A stretch of 64,000 nucleotides of DNA from an uncultured Collinsella sp. (GCA_958403395.1 CATXXF010000001.1:1-64000); one strand, 5' to 3'; positions 55,724 through 63,985 are shown, numbered from the stretch's first letter. Translations and numbers: made by a program. The notes: generated from the sequence alone by a model not told the origin.

Positions 55724-57184
55724 TTAGTAACCCTGGCCGTAGCCCTGACCCTGGCCCTGCTGGCCTAGCAGCTCCTCCAGGTACTGGCGCAGCTGCTCGT
55801 CGGTAATACCGCCGTTGCCGGTGTCGGTCGAACTGTCGTCCTGCTGCTGGTTCTGCAGCTCCTCATCGGAGCCCAGCTCAACCGTGACCTTCTTCTCTTC
55901 CTTGCCGCGCATGAGCGTGATCTCGACCTTCTCGCCCACCTCGTGGCTGCGCAGTGCGATGATCAGGCCATCGGCGCTCGTGATCTCGTCGTCACCCAGC
56001 TTGGTAATGACGTCGCCCTCCTGAATGCCGGCCTTGGCAGCAGGACCATCCTCAACGACGCTCGCCACGTACGCACCGCTATCGGTGCTCAGCTTGTTGG
56101 TGCGGGCGTTGAGCGCATTGACGCTCGAAAGCGTAGCGCCCATGTACGGATGCACCGGTGTCTTGCCGTCGATAATCTGGTCGGCAATGTTCTTGGCGTA
56201 GTTAACGGGAATAGCAAAGCCCACGCCCGAGCTGGAGCCCGAGTAGCTCTCGATGAGCGAGTTGATGCCCACGAGCTCGCCGTTGTCATTGACGAGCGCG
56301 CCGCCGGAGTTGCCCGGGTTGATGGCGGCATCGGTCTGGATCATGTTGGCGTAGATAGTGTTGCCGCTGGTAGAGCTCATGGCCGTGGAGCGGTAGAGCG
56401 CCGAGACGATACCGGTGGAGACAGACTGCTCGTTGCCAAACGGCGAACCGATCGCCATGACCCACTCGCCCACGTTGAGCTTGGAGGAATCACCGATCTC
56501 GATCGGCGTGAGCTTGGAGGCGTCGGCGTCCTTGAGCTTGATGACGGCCAGGTCGCTCGAAGCATCGTTGCCCACGAACTCGGCCTCGTAGGTGGTGCCG
56601 TCGTCCATGGTGACCACGTACTGGTCGTAGCCGTCGACCACGTGGTTGTTGGTGAGGATGTGGCCCTCGGTATCGAGCACGACGCCCGAACCGACGCTGC
56701 CCGAGCTATCCGACTCATCAGCAGACTGCGAAAGCGAGCCATTCTGACTGCCGCTCGAAGTGGCGGTAATGGAAACGACGGAGGGCAGGGCCTTGGCAGA
56801 AACGGCCTCGGCCAGCGTGGTGTCCTCGGAATCAATCGTAATCTTTTGCGTCGACGAACCCGAAGCACCCGCCGTCACGGCATTCTTTCCGCCACCGATA
56901 TCGAGCGTGCCGCTCATAATGAGCGCAATGACCAGCAGGGCTCCGCAGGCACAGCCGGCAAGCGCCGTAATAAAGATCGGCAGCTTTTTGGTCTTGGTCT
57001 TGACCACCGTGTGCTTGTTCACGACCTGCTGGCCACCCAGCGGCTTGCCGGTCTGCGTGTCGTAGGCCTGCACATAGGGAATGTTACTGCCGGCAGGCGT
57101 CGACTCCACCTGCACACGCGGCTGCTGCTGGGTCTCGCCGGCGTTGCCCGCATCCTGGGGACGCTGGGAATCGTACTCGCTCAT
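55724..57184 (-). CDS. HtrA/DegP-family membrane-anchored serine protease
   Basis: The 486-residue protein has a cytoplasmic N-terminus, one membrane helix (IFITALAGCACGALLVIALIM, about 66-86), then the trypsin-like domain with histidine in NNHVVDG, aspartate in SSDLAVIKL and serine in NPGNSGGAL, a PDZ domain (ALNARTNKLS to the end of EEKKVTVELG) and a Gln/Gly-rich tail ending GQGYGQGY. It should degrade or refold misfolded exported proteins. AAAGGA precedes the chosen ATG. It is separated from the upstream regulator gene by a terminator. Confidence 0.94.
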   Translation of the reverse strand: MSEYDSQRPQDAGNAGETQQQPRVQVESTPAGSNIPYVQAYDTQTGKPLGGQQVVNKHTVVKTKTKKLPIFITALAGCACGALLVIALIMSGTLDIGGGKNAVTAGASGSSTQKITIDSEDTTLAEAVSAKALPSVVSITATSSGSQNGSLSQSADESDSSGSVGSGVVLDTEGHILTNNHVVDGYDQYVVTMDDGTTYEAEFVGNDASSDLAVIKLKDADASKLTPIEIGDSSKLNVGEWVMAIGSPFGNEQSVSTGIVSALYRSTAMSSTSGNTIYANMIQTDAAINPGNSGGALVNDNGELVGINSLIESYSGSSSGVGFAIPVNYAKNIADQIIDGKTPVHPYMGATLSSVNALNARTNKLSTDSGAYVASVVEDGPAAKAGIQEGDVITKLGDDEITSADGLIIALRSHEVGEKVEITLMRGKEEKKVTVELGSDEELQNQQQDDSSTDTGNGGITDEQLRQYLEELLGQQGQGQGYGQGY

Positions 57185-57204
57185 GGCTGCGATCCTTTCG
57201 TCAA

Positions 57205-57237
57205 ATAACCAAAGGCCCGCCAAACATGTGGCGGGCC
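57205..57237 (-). terminator. intrinsic terminator of the GS-like/GlnR-like operon
   Basis: On the minus strand GGCCCGCCA pairs with TGGCGGGCC and is followed by TTTGGTTATTTG. It lies 155 bases after the regulator's stop. Confidence 0.75.
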
Positions 57238-57355
57238 ATCATTGTTCACGTTGAGTTGTACCCCAATATGCGGGCGAACGTGTATGAGAACGCAATCTTT
57301 TAGGAAGGCTTAAGTTCTGTTGCAGATTCGAGAGGAACCCGCACCTGCGTCAAAA

Positions 57356-57388
57356 CCACCACAAAGGTGCCTGTCCCCTTTGTGGTGG
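57356..57388. repeat. intergenic palindrome family B, copy 5
   Basis: CCACCACAAAGG / CCTTTGTGGTGG with spacer TGCCTGTCC, four bases after the regulator's stop. On the minus strand TTTTG follows, so it may itself terminate. Confidence 0.88.
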
Positions 57389-57392
57389 AAAT

Positions 57393-58055
57393 CTAGTCCT
57401 TAAACAGATAGCCCACGCCACGGACGGTGGTGATATGTGCCGCGATCTGCGGGCCCACCTTGGAGCGGATGCGTCGGATGTGCACGTCGACGGTACGTGT
57501 GCCGCCGCAGTACTCAAAGCCCCACACGCGGTGCAGCAGCACTTCGCGGCTGTAGGCGCGGTTGGGGTGCGTCGCCAAAAAGCTCAGCAGCGAGTACTCC
57601 ATCAGCGTCAGGTCGATGGGCTCGCCATCGAGCGTCACCTGGTAGGTGGCCAGGTTAATCTCGAGGTTATCGATGTTGAGCACATCGTCGGCGGTGACGG
57701 TCTCCTCCTCGCCCATCAAGCGCTGCGCGCGAGCCTTGAGCTCGTTGGGCGTCGCCGTGGGGCACACAAAGTCGGCATGCGCGTGATTGGGCAGGCGCAG
57801 GGTGCCGAGCGCCTCGTCGTCGACGATCACCAACATGGGGACGCCGCCGCGATCGTCAAGCCACTTGGCAATCTGATCGATGCGGTCGCTGCGGATGCCG
57901 TCGGAATCGAGGATCAGCAGGTCAAAGTCGTGCGCCGCAGTCGGCGAATCGGGCGTGGCCAGGCTCACCTCGACACCCAGGGTGGTCGTCAAACTGCGGG
58001 CAAACTCGTGGAACCGCGTCGTGCGCGCCATGAACAGGGCACTCTTTTCGGACAT
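57393..58055 (-). CDS. GlnR-like orphan OmpR-type regulator
   Basis: The 220-residue protein pairs a degenerate receiver domain (LLILDSDG, aspartate 50; the acidic pair and the conserved lysine are missing) with an OmpR winged helix (LTLMEYSLLSFLATHPNRAYSREVLLHRVWGFEYCGGTRTVDVHIRRIRSKVG, about 149-201). The DNA-binding part closely resembles actinobacterial GlnR, an orphan regulator of nitrogen genes. No histidine kinase is nearby. GGAGG precedes ATG 58055. It lies 50 bases after the glutamine-synthetase-like gene, in one operon, which supports a nitrogen-sensing role. The site at 2487-2524 before glnN is a candidate target. Confidence 0.8.
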   Translation of the reverse strand: MSEKSALFMARTTRFHEFARSLTTTLGVEVSLATPDSPTAAHDFDLLILDSDGIRSDRIDQIAKWLDDRGGVPMLVIVDDEALGTLRLPNHAHADFVCPTATPNELKARAQRLMGEEETVTADDVLNIDNLEINLATYQVTLDGEPIDLTLMEYSLLSFLATHPNRAYSREVLLHRVWGFEYCGGTRTVDVHIRRIRSKVGPQIAAHITTVRGVGYLFKD

Positions 58056-58105
58056 ATCGGCCTCCAAAGAAATGAGCTCAATCGTACTGGAACAAGCCAG
58101 CGCGA

Positions 58106-59443
58106 TTAGGAGTTCGCCAGGTAGTGCTTGATCTCCCACTCGGTGATCGTGGACTCAAACTTATGCCACTCGTCGCGCTTCTTTTTGAGGAAGAAGCTGT
58201 GGATGTGCTCGCCGAGGGCATCCTTCATAAACTGCGAGTCCTCAAACACGTCGAGCGCCTCTTTGAGCGAGCGCGGCAGCGGCGTGTAGCCGGCCTCGAC
58301 CATCTGACGGTCGGTAAGCTTGAGCGTCTCGGCCGTTGCCTCGGGCGGGAGCTCCAGCTTGCGCTCAATGCCGTCCAGACCAGCCGCCAGCGTGACGGCG
58401 TTGACCAGGTACGGGTTGGCCATGGGGTCGGGGCTGCGAAGCTCGATGCGCGTGGACAGCTGCTTGCCGGGCTTGTAGACCGGGATGCGGACCATGCTCG
58501 CGCGGTTGCGCAGGCCCCACGTGGCGTACTGCGGCACGGAGTCGCCGCCTGTGGTGATGCGCTTGTACGAGTTGACCGTTGGGTTGGTGATGGCGCTGAT
58601 CTCGCGCGCGTGCGCCAAGATGCCGGCCATGTAGTGCTTGGCGATGTCAGAGAGGTGGTACTTCTCGTCGTCCTCGCCCCAAAAGACATTGTTGCCGTCG
58701 TGGTCGAACAGCGACTGGCACAGGAACATGGCGCTGCCGTCCTCGCCTGCCAACGGCTTGGGCATAAAGGATGCGTGGCAACCGCTCTCGTAGGCCTGCT
58801 GCTTAATGATGAGTTTGGCCGTGGTGATGGCGTCGGACATGCTCAGGGCCTCGGCGTGGCGCAGGCTCATGCCGTGCTGCGAGCGGCCGGCGGCATGGAA
58901 GGTGTACTCCACGGGCACGGACATCTTCTCGAGCGTGAGGACCGTGTTGCGGCGCAGGTCGCGGGCGGCATCGCTCACCGAAAGATCGAAGTAGCCCACG
59001 TTGTCGAGCGGCTCGGGGGTGTGCTCGTCAGGGAAGTAGTAATACTCCAGCTCGGCGCCCACGTTGAGCAGATAGCCAGCCTTCTCGGCCTTGCGGAACA
59101 TGCGGCGCAGGGCATCGCGCGGATCGCCGGCGAAGGGCTTGCGGTCGGGAGTGCACACGTCGCAGAACACGCGGGCAACGCCGTTGTGGCTCGGACGCCA
59201 CGGCAGAATCTGGAAGGTCGAAGCATCGGGAAACGCCAGCATGTCGGCTTCCTCGGGCGTAGCAAAGCCCTCGATGGCGGAGCCGTCAAAGCCAATACCC
59301 TCCTCAAAAGCGACCTCGAGGTCCTCGGGGCTGATAGCAAAGTTCTTGAGGCGGCCGAGAATGTCGACAAACCACAGACGCACAAAGCGGATGTCACGCT
59401 GCTCTACGGAGCGGAGTACGTAATCGATGTTCTGCTGGTTCAT
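58106..59443 (-). CDS. glutamine synthetase-like protein with lost active-site residues
   Basis: The 445-residue protein has the GSI-alpha length and fold landmarks: GFDGSAIEGF, AELEYYYF (131-134), MPKPLAGEDGS, NPTVNSYKRI and RIELRSPDPMANPYL. Two key stretches are changed. The usual HHEVAPGQHEI region reads TFHAAGRSQHGM (181-192), losing both metal-binding glutamates. GSGMH(C/V)(N/H)xSL reads GSAMFLCQSL (236-245), losing the substrate-binding histidine. It is therefore probably not an active GS, or acts on another substrate. It is co-transcribed with the GlnR-like regulator, so a sensory role is possible. GGGGAG precedes the ATG. A TATCGCAGA direct repeat (59483, 59495) lies upstream. Confidence 0.85.
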   Translation of the reverse strand: MNQQNIDYVLRSVEQRDIRFVRLWFVDILGRLKNFAISPEDLEVAFEEGIGFDGSAIEGFATPEEADMLAFPDASTFQILPWRPSHNGVARVFCDVCTPDRKPFAGDPRDALRRMFRKAEKAGYLLNVGAELEYYYFPDEHTPEPLDNVGYFDLSVSDAARDLRRNTVLTLEKMSVPVEYTFHAAGRSQHGMSLRHAEALSMSDAITTAKLIIKQQAYESGCHASFMPKPLAGEDGSAMFLCQSLFDHDGNNVFWGEDDEKYHLSDIAKHYMAGILAHAREISAITNPTVNSYKRITTGGDSVPQYATWGLRNRASMVRIPVYKPGKQLSTRIELRSPDPMANPYLVNAVTLAAGLDGIERKLELPPEATAETLKLTDRQMVEAGYTPLPRSLKEALDVFEDSQFMKDALGEHIHSFFLKKKRDEWHKFESTITEWEIKHYLANS

Positions 59444-59577
59444 GTCGCTCCCCTTTCTTTCGGGCGGGTTTCGACTGGTCTATATCGCAGATACTATCGC
59501 AGAAAAATGTTACCGCAGGGTTAAAGCGTATCAAGCGCTCAAAAAACGTGCGCGAACAGGCAGTTGCGAACGAGTGG

Positions 59578-60600
59578 TTAGCGCGAGGTCGATGCGCGGT
59601 GTTCGATGTGGCCGGGGATCTCGATGCGTTTGGGCGCCAGCTTTGCGGCCTCGCCCACGGTGGTGGTAACGACGTCGATGCGCTCGGAAAGGCGCTCGAC
59701 CACGCGCTCGGCAATGGTGAGGGTGTCCTGCGCGGCCGTGGTGACGCCGCCAAAGAGCACATGGTTCCAGGGGTAGTCGTCAAACGTCGCGATCTTGAGC
59801 CCCGCCGGCAGCGAGGGACCAAGCTGCGCCAGCGCCTCGGTCAGACGCAGGAAAACCAGGCCGTTGACGGCGATAAGGCCGAGCCTTTTGCCCGCGTAGT
59901 CGCGGATGGTCTTGTCCAAACGGCCAACGCCCGTGGCGCCACCGTCGGCCAGGGTGACGACCTCGCCCGCAAGGCCGCGGCGCGAAAGCTCGTCGGCAAA
60001 GGCCTCGGCGCGCTCTCGACGCACGGGGCTATCGTCGCTTGCCTCGGTGAGCAGGCACAGACGCTCGCTGCCCGCAGCTGCCAAGGCGTCTACCAAGCCG
60101 GCGACCAGCTCACGGTTGTTAGATGTCACCAGGTCAACACCGCCGTCGGCAACGTCGCGGTCGAGCAGCACGACGGGCAGGCGTCCCGCGGCAGCGGCGA
60201 TGGCTTCGTCGTTACCACCGCAGGTATTGACGACCAGGCCATCCACGCCAGCGTCGATAAGTCTGGTGAGCGACTCGGCCTCCTTGGCGGGATCGTTGCC
60301 GCTAATGGCCGTCATGAGCGAGCAGCCGCGCGCGGCGGCACTGGCGGAAAGGCCCTCGAGCATGGCGCTCGAGAACGGGTTGGCGATGTCGGCCAGAATC
60401 ACGCCGATGAGGTTGGTGCGCGAGCTGCGCAGATTGCGCGCGGCGGCACGCGGGCGATAGCCGGTGCGCTCGATAACCGCCGCGATGCGAGCACGGGTTT
60501 CCTCGGTCATTTGCCCGGGGCGGTTGTTGAGATAGCGCGAGACCGTGGCCGGGCTCACGCCCGCCTCGGCGGCAATGTCCTTGATTCTCATCTGCGCCAT
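59578..60600 (-). CDS. LacI-family regulator of the KDG pathway
   Basis: The 340-residue protein has an N-terminal LacI helix-turn-helix (RIKDIAAEAGVSPATVSRYLNN, about 5-26, hinge RAAARNLRSSRTN) and a periplasmic-binding-protein-like sugar domain. It is divergent from the KDG kinase gene with operator-like repeats between them, so it probably represses kdgK-eda in response to a hexuronate or KDG-type ligand. ATG 60591 is an alternative start. Confidence 0.9.
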   Translation of the reverse strand: MAQMRIKDIAAEAGVSPATVSRYLNNRPGQMTEETRARIAAVIERTGYRPRAAARNLRSSRTNLIGVILADIANPFSSAMLEGLSASAAARGCSLMTAISGNDPAKEAESLTRLIDAGVDGLVVNTCGGNDEAIAAAAGRLPVVLLDRDVADGGVDLVTSNNRELVAGLVDALAAAGSERLCLLTEASDDSPVRRERAEAFADELSRRGLAGEVVTLADGGATGVGRLDKTIRDYAGKRLGLIAVNGLVFLRLTEALAQLGPSLPAGLKIATFDDYPWNHVLFGGVTTAAQDTLTIAERVVERLSERIDVVTTTVGEAAKLAPKRIEIPGHIEHRASTSR

Positions 60601-60684
60601 AGCGCACCCCGTTTCCCAATGTCGGCAGTCTGAGCCATTTTAGGCATTTTTTAAAAATCTCGGTTGCAAAACGCTGTAGGTGAG

Positions 60685-60729
60685 TATACTACAACTCGAA
60701 ACGAAACCGATTTCGTAAACCGATTTCGG
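60685..60729 (+). promoter_or_regulatory. kdgK promoter with LacI-type operators
   Basis: TATACT (60685-60690, with TGAG before it) is a likely -10 box. Just downstream is ACGAAA-CCGA-TTTCGT (60701-60716), a LacI-type palindrome, followed by a second AAACCGATTTCG (60717-60728). This position would block kdgK transcription. Confidence 0.7.
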
Positions 60730-60732
60730 CGA

Positions 60733-60790
60733 GCGTTGGCACGCAGGTGCAAAGACGCACCCTACCGTCTTGGCACCTGCGTGCCAACGC
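60733..60790 (+). other. long leader hairpin of kdgK
   Basis: An 18-bp perfect stem (GCGTTGGCACGCAGGTGC and its complement) continues after one A/G mismatch with AAGACG / CGTCTT and an eight-base loop. It lies 43 bases before the kdgK start, within the transcript. It could protect or attenuate the message. Confidence 0.75.
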
Positions 60791-60832
60791 CATATCAAAG
60801 GTGTACGCACGAGTAAAAGGAGCTGCGCGACC

Positions 60833-61867
60833 ATGGGTAAAACGGTTCTTACCTTCGGCGAGATCATGATGAGACTCTCACCCAAAGACCACCTGCGTAT
60901 TGAGCAGGCAACCGAGTTTGACGTCCGCTACGGCGGCGCCGAGGCCAACACTGCGCTTTCCCTGGCCTACCAGGGCGACAAGGCCGCTTACGTCTCCGTT
61001 GTCCCGGCCAACCGTCTGGGCGAGTGCGCCCTGCGTTCGCTGAAGGCCTACGGCGTCGACACCACGCGCGTCGTGCGTCAGGGCGACCGCCTTGGCTCCT
61101 ATGTGTTTGAGGTCGGTGCCTCGCAGCGCGGCAACGGTTGCGTCTACGACCGCAAGTACTCTGCCATCAACATGGCCAAGCGCGACGTCTTTGACTGGGA
61201 CGAGATCCTCAAGGGCATCGATGTCTTCTATTTCTCCGGCGTGACCCCCGCCGTCTCCGATGAGATGGCCGCCGCCTGCAAGGATGCGCTCGCCGCCTGC
61301 CGCGCCAAGGGCATCACCACCGTGTGTGACGTGAACTATCGCGGCAAGATGTGGTCGCCCGAGAAGTCGCAGGCCACCATGAGGGAACTCCTGCCGCTCG
61401 TCGACATCTGCATCGCCAACGACGAGGATGCGCCCGCCGGCCTCGGTATGACCTGCGTCTCTGGCTCCCTTGCCCACGGCATCGAGGAGCGCGACACCTA
61501 TGTCGAGATGGCCCGTCAGATCTGCGCCGAGTACGGCTGCAAGAAGGTCGCCTCGGTCGTCCGCAACATCTCCTGCGTCGAGCGCTCCATCTGGATGGGC
61601 ATGCTCTTTGAGGCCGAGTGCGGCGAGCACTGGTTCTCCCCTGCTCACGACGTGCACGTACTCGAGGGCGTTGCCGCCGGCGACGCTTTCAACGCCGGCC
61701 TCGTCCATGCCCTCATCAACGACTTTGACCCGCAGGACGCTGTCAACTACGCGATTGCGGCTTCGATCCTCAAGCTCACCATCAAGGGCGACTCCAACTT
61801 GGTGACCGCAGACGAGATCGCAGCCGTAGCATCAGCCGCCGACGGTGGCACCCGCGTCGCGCGCTAG
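60833..61867 (+). CDS. kdgK: PfkB-family 2-keto-3-deoxygluconate kinase
   Basis: Phosphorylates 2-keto-3-deoxygluconate to KDPG. The 344-residue protein has GEIMMRLSP at the start, GGAEANTALSLA, DVNYRGKMW and the catalytic GVAAGDAFNAGLVHAL with the base aspartate (PfkB motif, here AAGD instead of GAGD). AAGGAG lies 9 bases before ATG 60833; the frame opens in the hairpin leader. The following gene is KDPG aldolase, so the pair carries out the lower Entner-Doudoroff-like branch, under the divergent LacI regulator. Confidence 0.92.
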   Translation: MGKTVLTFGEIMMRLSPKDHLRIEQATEFDVRYGGAEANTALSLAYQGDKAAYVSVVPANRLGECALRSLKAYGVDTTRVVRQGDRLGSYVFEVGASQRGNGCVYDRKYSAINMAKRDVFDWDEILKGIDVFYFSGVTPAVSDEMAAACKDALAACRAKGITTVCDVNYRGKMWSPEKSQATMRELLPLVDICIANDEDAPAGLGMTCVSGSLAHGIEERDTYVEMARQICAEYGCKKVASVVRNISCVERSIWMGMLFEAECGEHWFSPAHDVHVLEGVAAGDAFNAGLVHALINDFDPQDAVNYAIAASILKLTIKGDSNLVTADEIAAVASAADGGTRVAR

Positions 61868-61881
61868 TCCGTCTCCATTCC

Positions 61882-61975
61882 GCGGGCCGCAGCTTTCCAA
61901 TCCCATACCCCTGCGGCCCGCTCCCCGATTCCTCCGGCCGGGCAAAACCACCAGTCCCATTCCGGTTTTGCCTGG
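61882..61975. other. two hairpins between kdgK and eda
   Basis: GCGGGCCGCAG / CTGCGGCCCGC (61882-61892, 61911-61921) and CCGGGCAAAACC / GGTTTTGCCTGG (61938-61949, 61964-61975). Neither has a T-run. They may be processing sites that alter kdgK to eda message ratio. Confidence 0.6.
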
Positions 61976-61989
61976 CATTCCCTACATGA

Positions 61990-62070
61990 CTGGTCGAGCA
62001 GCCGGTTTTGGAATTGCTTGAACCCCAAGCGGTGCCTCCGATAACCAATCCAAAATCGGCTCCTGACCAG
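61990..62070. repeat. imperfect palindrome upstream of eda
   Basis: Arms 61990-62016 and 62046-62070 pair over CTGGTC, AGCCG(G/A)TTTTGGA and ATTG with small bulges. It lies 50 bases before the eda start. Confidence 0.6.
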
Positions 62071-62120
62071 CACATTTGGTAATCACGCGCCCATGCGCGC
62101 CACACATCGAAAGGAACATC

Positions 62121-62762
62121 ATGTTCGATCAGTTCTACACCACGCTTGAGTCCCTGGGCATCGTGCCGGTCGTTGTGCTCGACAAGGTCGAGGACGCCGT
62201 CCCGCTCGCCCACGCTCTTATGGCAGCTGGCATGAAGTCCGCCGAGGTCACCTTCCGCACCGCCTGCGCCGCCGAGTGCATCGCCGCTATGGCCGAGGCC
62301 GAGCCCGAGATGTGCGTTGGCGCCGGCACTGTCCTGACCGTCGAGCAGGTTGAGCAGGCCCGCGCCGCCGGTGCCAAGTTCATCGTCTCCCCGGGTTACA
62401 ACGAGGACGTCGTGAAGCATTGCATCGACATCGAGCTGCCCGTCCTTCCCGGCACCGTGACCCCCTCCGAGGTCACCGCAGCCGAGAACCTGGGCCTCAA
62501 GGTCACCAAGTTCTTCCCCGCGTCCCAGTATGGCGGCCTGAACACCATCAAGGCCCTCGCCGCTCCGTTTGTCGGTCACCGCTTTATGCCTACCGGCGGC
62601 GTGAGCACCGCCAACGTCGAGGAGTACCTGAGCTCCTCCGCCATCATCGCCTGCGGTGGCACCTGGATGGTCAAGCCGGCCCTGTTTGCCGACGGCGACT
62701 TCTCCAAGGTCGAGCAGATCGCCCGCGAGGCCATGGACGTCGTCAAGAAGGTCCGCGGCTAG
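62121..62762 (+). CDS. eda: 2-keto-3-deoxy-6-phosphogluconate aldolase
   Basis: Cleaves KDPG to pyruvate and glyceraldehyde-3-phosphate. The 213-residue barrel has EVTFRTACAAECI, GAGTVLT, SPGYNEDVV, PGTVTPSEV and the Schiff-base lysine in LKVTKFFPA, then PTGGVS and GGTWMVKP. GAAAGGA lies before the chosen ATG; the frame opens 45 bases earlier. It is second gene of the kdgK-eda operon and is followed by a clear terminator. Confidence 0.95.
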   Translation: MFDQFYTTLESLGIVPVVVLDKVEDAVPLAHALMAAGMKSAEVTFRTACAAECIAAMAEAEPEMCVGAGTVLTVEQVEQARAAGAKFIVSPGYNEDVVKHCIDIELPVLPGTVTPSEVTAAENLGLKVTKFFPASQYGGLNTIKALAAPFVGHRFMPTGGVSTANVEEYLSSSAIIACGGTWMVKPALFADGDFSKVEQIAREAMDVVKKVRG

Positions 62763-62779
62763 GTTTAGCTCTCTATCGT

Positions 62780-62817
62780 GAAAGGGGGCGTGCCCTAGAC
62801 CTCGCCCCCTTTCTTTT
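62780..62817 (+). terminator. intrinsic terminator of kdgK-eda
   Basis: GAAAGGGGGCG / CGCCCCCTTTC (perfect 11-bp stem) followed by TTTT. Confidence 0.92.
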
Positions 62818-62918
62818 AAAGCGGCTCGGAAGCGCGCCGTTTCCGTCACGAACAAGAACCAAAACCGTCTTGTATGCTGATAGAACGTGACGGAAGCGAC
62901 ACGCCCCCGAGCCGCTTT
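62818..62918. repeat. 101-bp nested palindrome
   Basis: Outer arms AAAGCGGCTCGG (62818-62829) and CCGAGCCGCTTT (62907-62918), middle stem TTCCGTCACG / CGTGACGGAA (62841-62850, 62886-62895) and a weak ACAAG / CTTGT core. Starts right after the eda terminator. Confidence 0.75.
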
Positions 62919-62980
62919 GTATAATCGGCTGGCAGTCGCGCTCAACTGAGCCACTTCGGTAAAAGCCGAGCCATCAAAAC

Positions 62981-63047
62981 AGCTGCGGCGCCGTCTGGAG
63001 GAATGGACCTTTGCTTCCGGTCTTTTCCTCCAAGCGGTGCCGCAGCT
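62981..63047. repeat. 67-bp imperfect palindrome
   Basis: Arms of 29 bases (AGCTGCGGC..TGGAGGA..GACC) pair at 24 positions around a nine-base loop. One of three neighbouring palindromes between eda and the GntR gene. Confidence 0.65.
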
Positions 63048-63072
63048 TTGTGCCCCGGTTACGCCCCAACGC

Positions 63073-63139
63073 AGTTGCGGTGAAATAGGGACTGTTTGCG
63101 CCACCTAGGCCGCAAAACAGTCCCTATTTCACCGCAACT
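63073..63139. repeat. intergenic palindrome family C, copy 1
   Basis: AGTTGCGGTGAAATAGGGAC.. arm of 28 bases against a 29-base complement (one bulged base). It lies 14 bases after the GntR stop. Copy 2 is at 63919-63985. Confidence 0.85.
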
Positions 63140-63153
63140 TATATGGGGATTGA

Positions 63154-63846
63154 TTAGATGAACGAGTCTTTGGACAGCTCAAAATAGTCGGGATGCAGGG
63201 CGATAACCGGGCCCTGCTCCTCGGGCATCAGGTGCAAGTGCGTCTCTGCCAGATAACTCGCCGCATCGGTATCGCCCCTCTTAATGGCCTCGAGAATCCG
63301 GCGATGCTGCCGACGAATCGGCTCCCAATCCAAATCCTGCGACACCATACGCAACCAGTTATATCGCTCAAAATGCGTGTTGATGCTCTTCATCCAATCC
63401 CACAACATGTGACGACCGGCAATCACAAAACACGTCTCATGGAACAGGTTGTCCAGGTCAAAGAAACGACGCGTCTCGCTATGGTCGAGCGACTCGGACT
63501 CGGCAAGAATCTGCTCGAGCCGACACTTCTGCTCGGGCGAGGCGGCCGAACAGCATTTAATAAGCACGCTCCTCTCGAGTTTCTCGCGCAAGAAACAAGC
63601 ATTCTCGGCGCGTTCCATGCTGATCTTAGAAACGTAGGTGCCGCTTTTGGGACGCGTTTCCACCAGCTCCTGCTCGCGCAGGCGCACAAAGGACTCGCGA
63701 ATGGGCGTGCGCCCGATTCCCGTCTCCTTTTCCAGACCAATCGCCGAAAGGCGCGTGCCGGGCTTGAGCTCGGCATAGATGATCTTGGAGCGCAATGCGT
63801 TGTATGCCTGATCTTGCAGGCTCTGATAATGCTGGTGCTGTTCCAT
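63154..63846 (-). CDS. GntR-family (FCD-type) regulator
   Basis: The 230-residue protein has the GntR winged helix (ALRSKIIYAELKPGTRLSAIGLEKETGIGRTPIRESFVRLREQELVETRPKSGTYV, about 14-70) and a C-terminal FCD ligand domain with metal-type histidines (DLDNLFHETCF, RQHRRILEAI, HLHLM). It would respond to a small carboxylate or sugar acid, which fits the nearby KDG genes, but no direct link is shown. GAGGG precedes ATG 63846; the frame opens through palindrome copy C2. Confidence 0.88.
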   Translation of the reverse strand: MEQHQHYQSLQDQAYNALRSKIIYAELKPGTRLSAIGLEKETGIGRTPIRESFVRLREQELVETRPKSGTYVSKISMERAENACFLREKLERSVLIKCCSAASPEQKCRLEQILAESESLDHSETRRFFDLDNLFHETCFVIAGRHMLWDWMKSINTHFERYNWLRMVSQDLDWEPIRRQHRRILEAIKRGDTDAASYLAETHLHLMPEEQGPVIALHPDYFELSKDSFI

Positions 63847-63918
63847 AAAGCCCTCGGATGAAGCCTCGGTTAATCGAATACCACCATGCAATACTATCGC
63901 ATCCCCCGCCCCATCATA

Positions 63919-63985
63919 AGTTGCGGTGGAATAGTTCCTGTTCAAGGCCTTCAGCAGCAAAAACAGGAACTATTCCACCGCAACT
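63919..63985. repeat. intergenic palindrome family C, copy 2
   Basis: Perfect 24-bp arms AGTTGCGGTGGAATAGTTCC.. (63919-63942) and complement (63962-63985). Compared with copy 1, GAAATAGGGAC has become GGAATAGTTCC in one arm and the complement changed likewise in the other. It lies upstream of the GntR gene. Confidence 0.85.
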
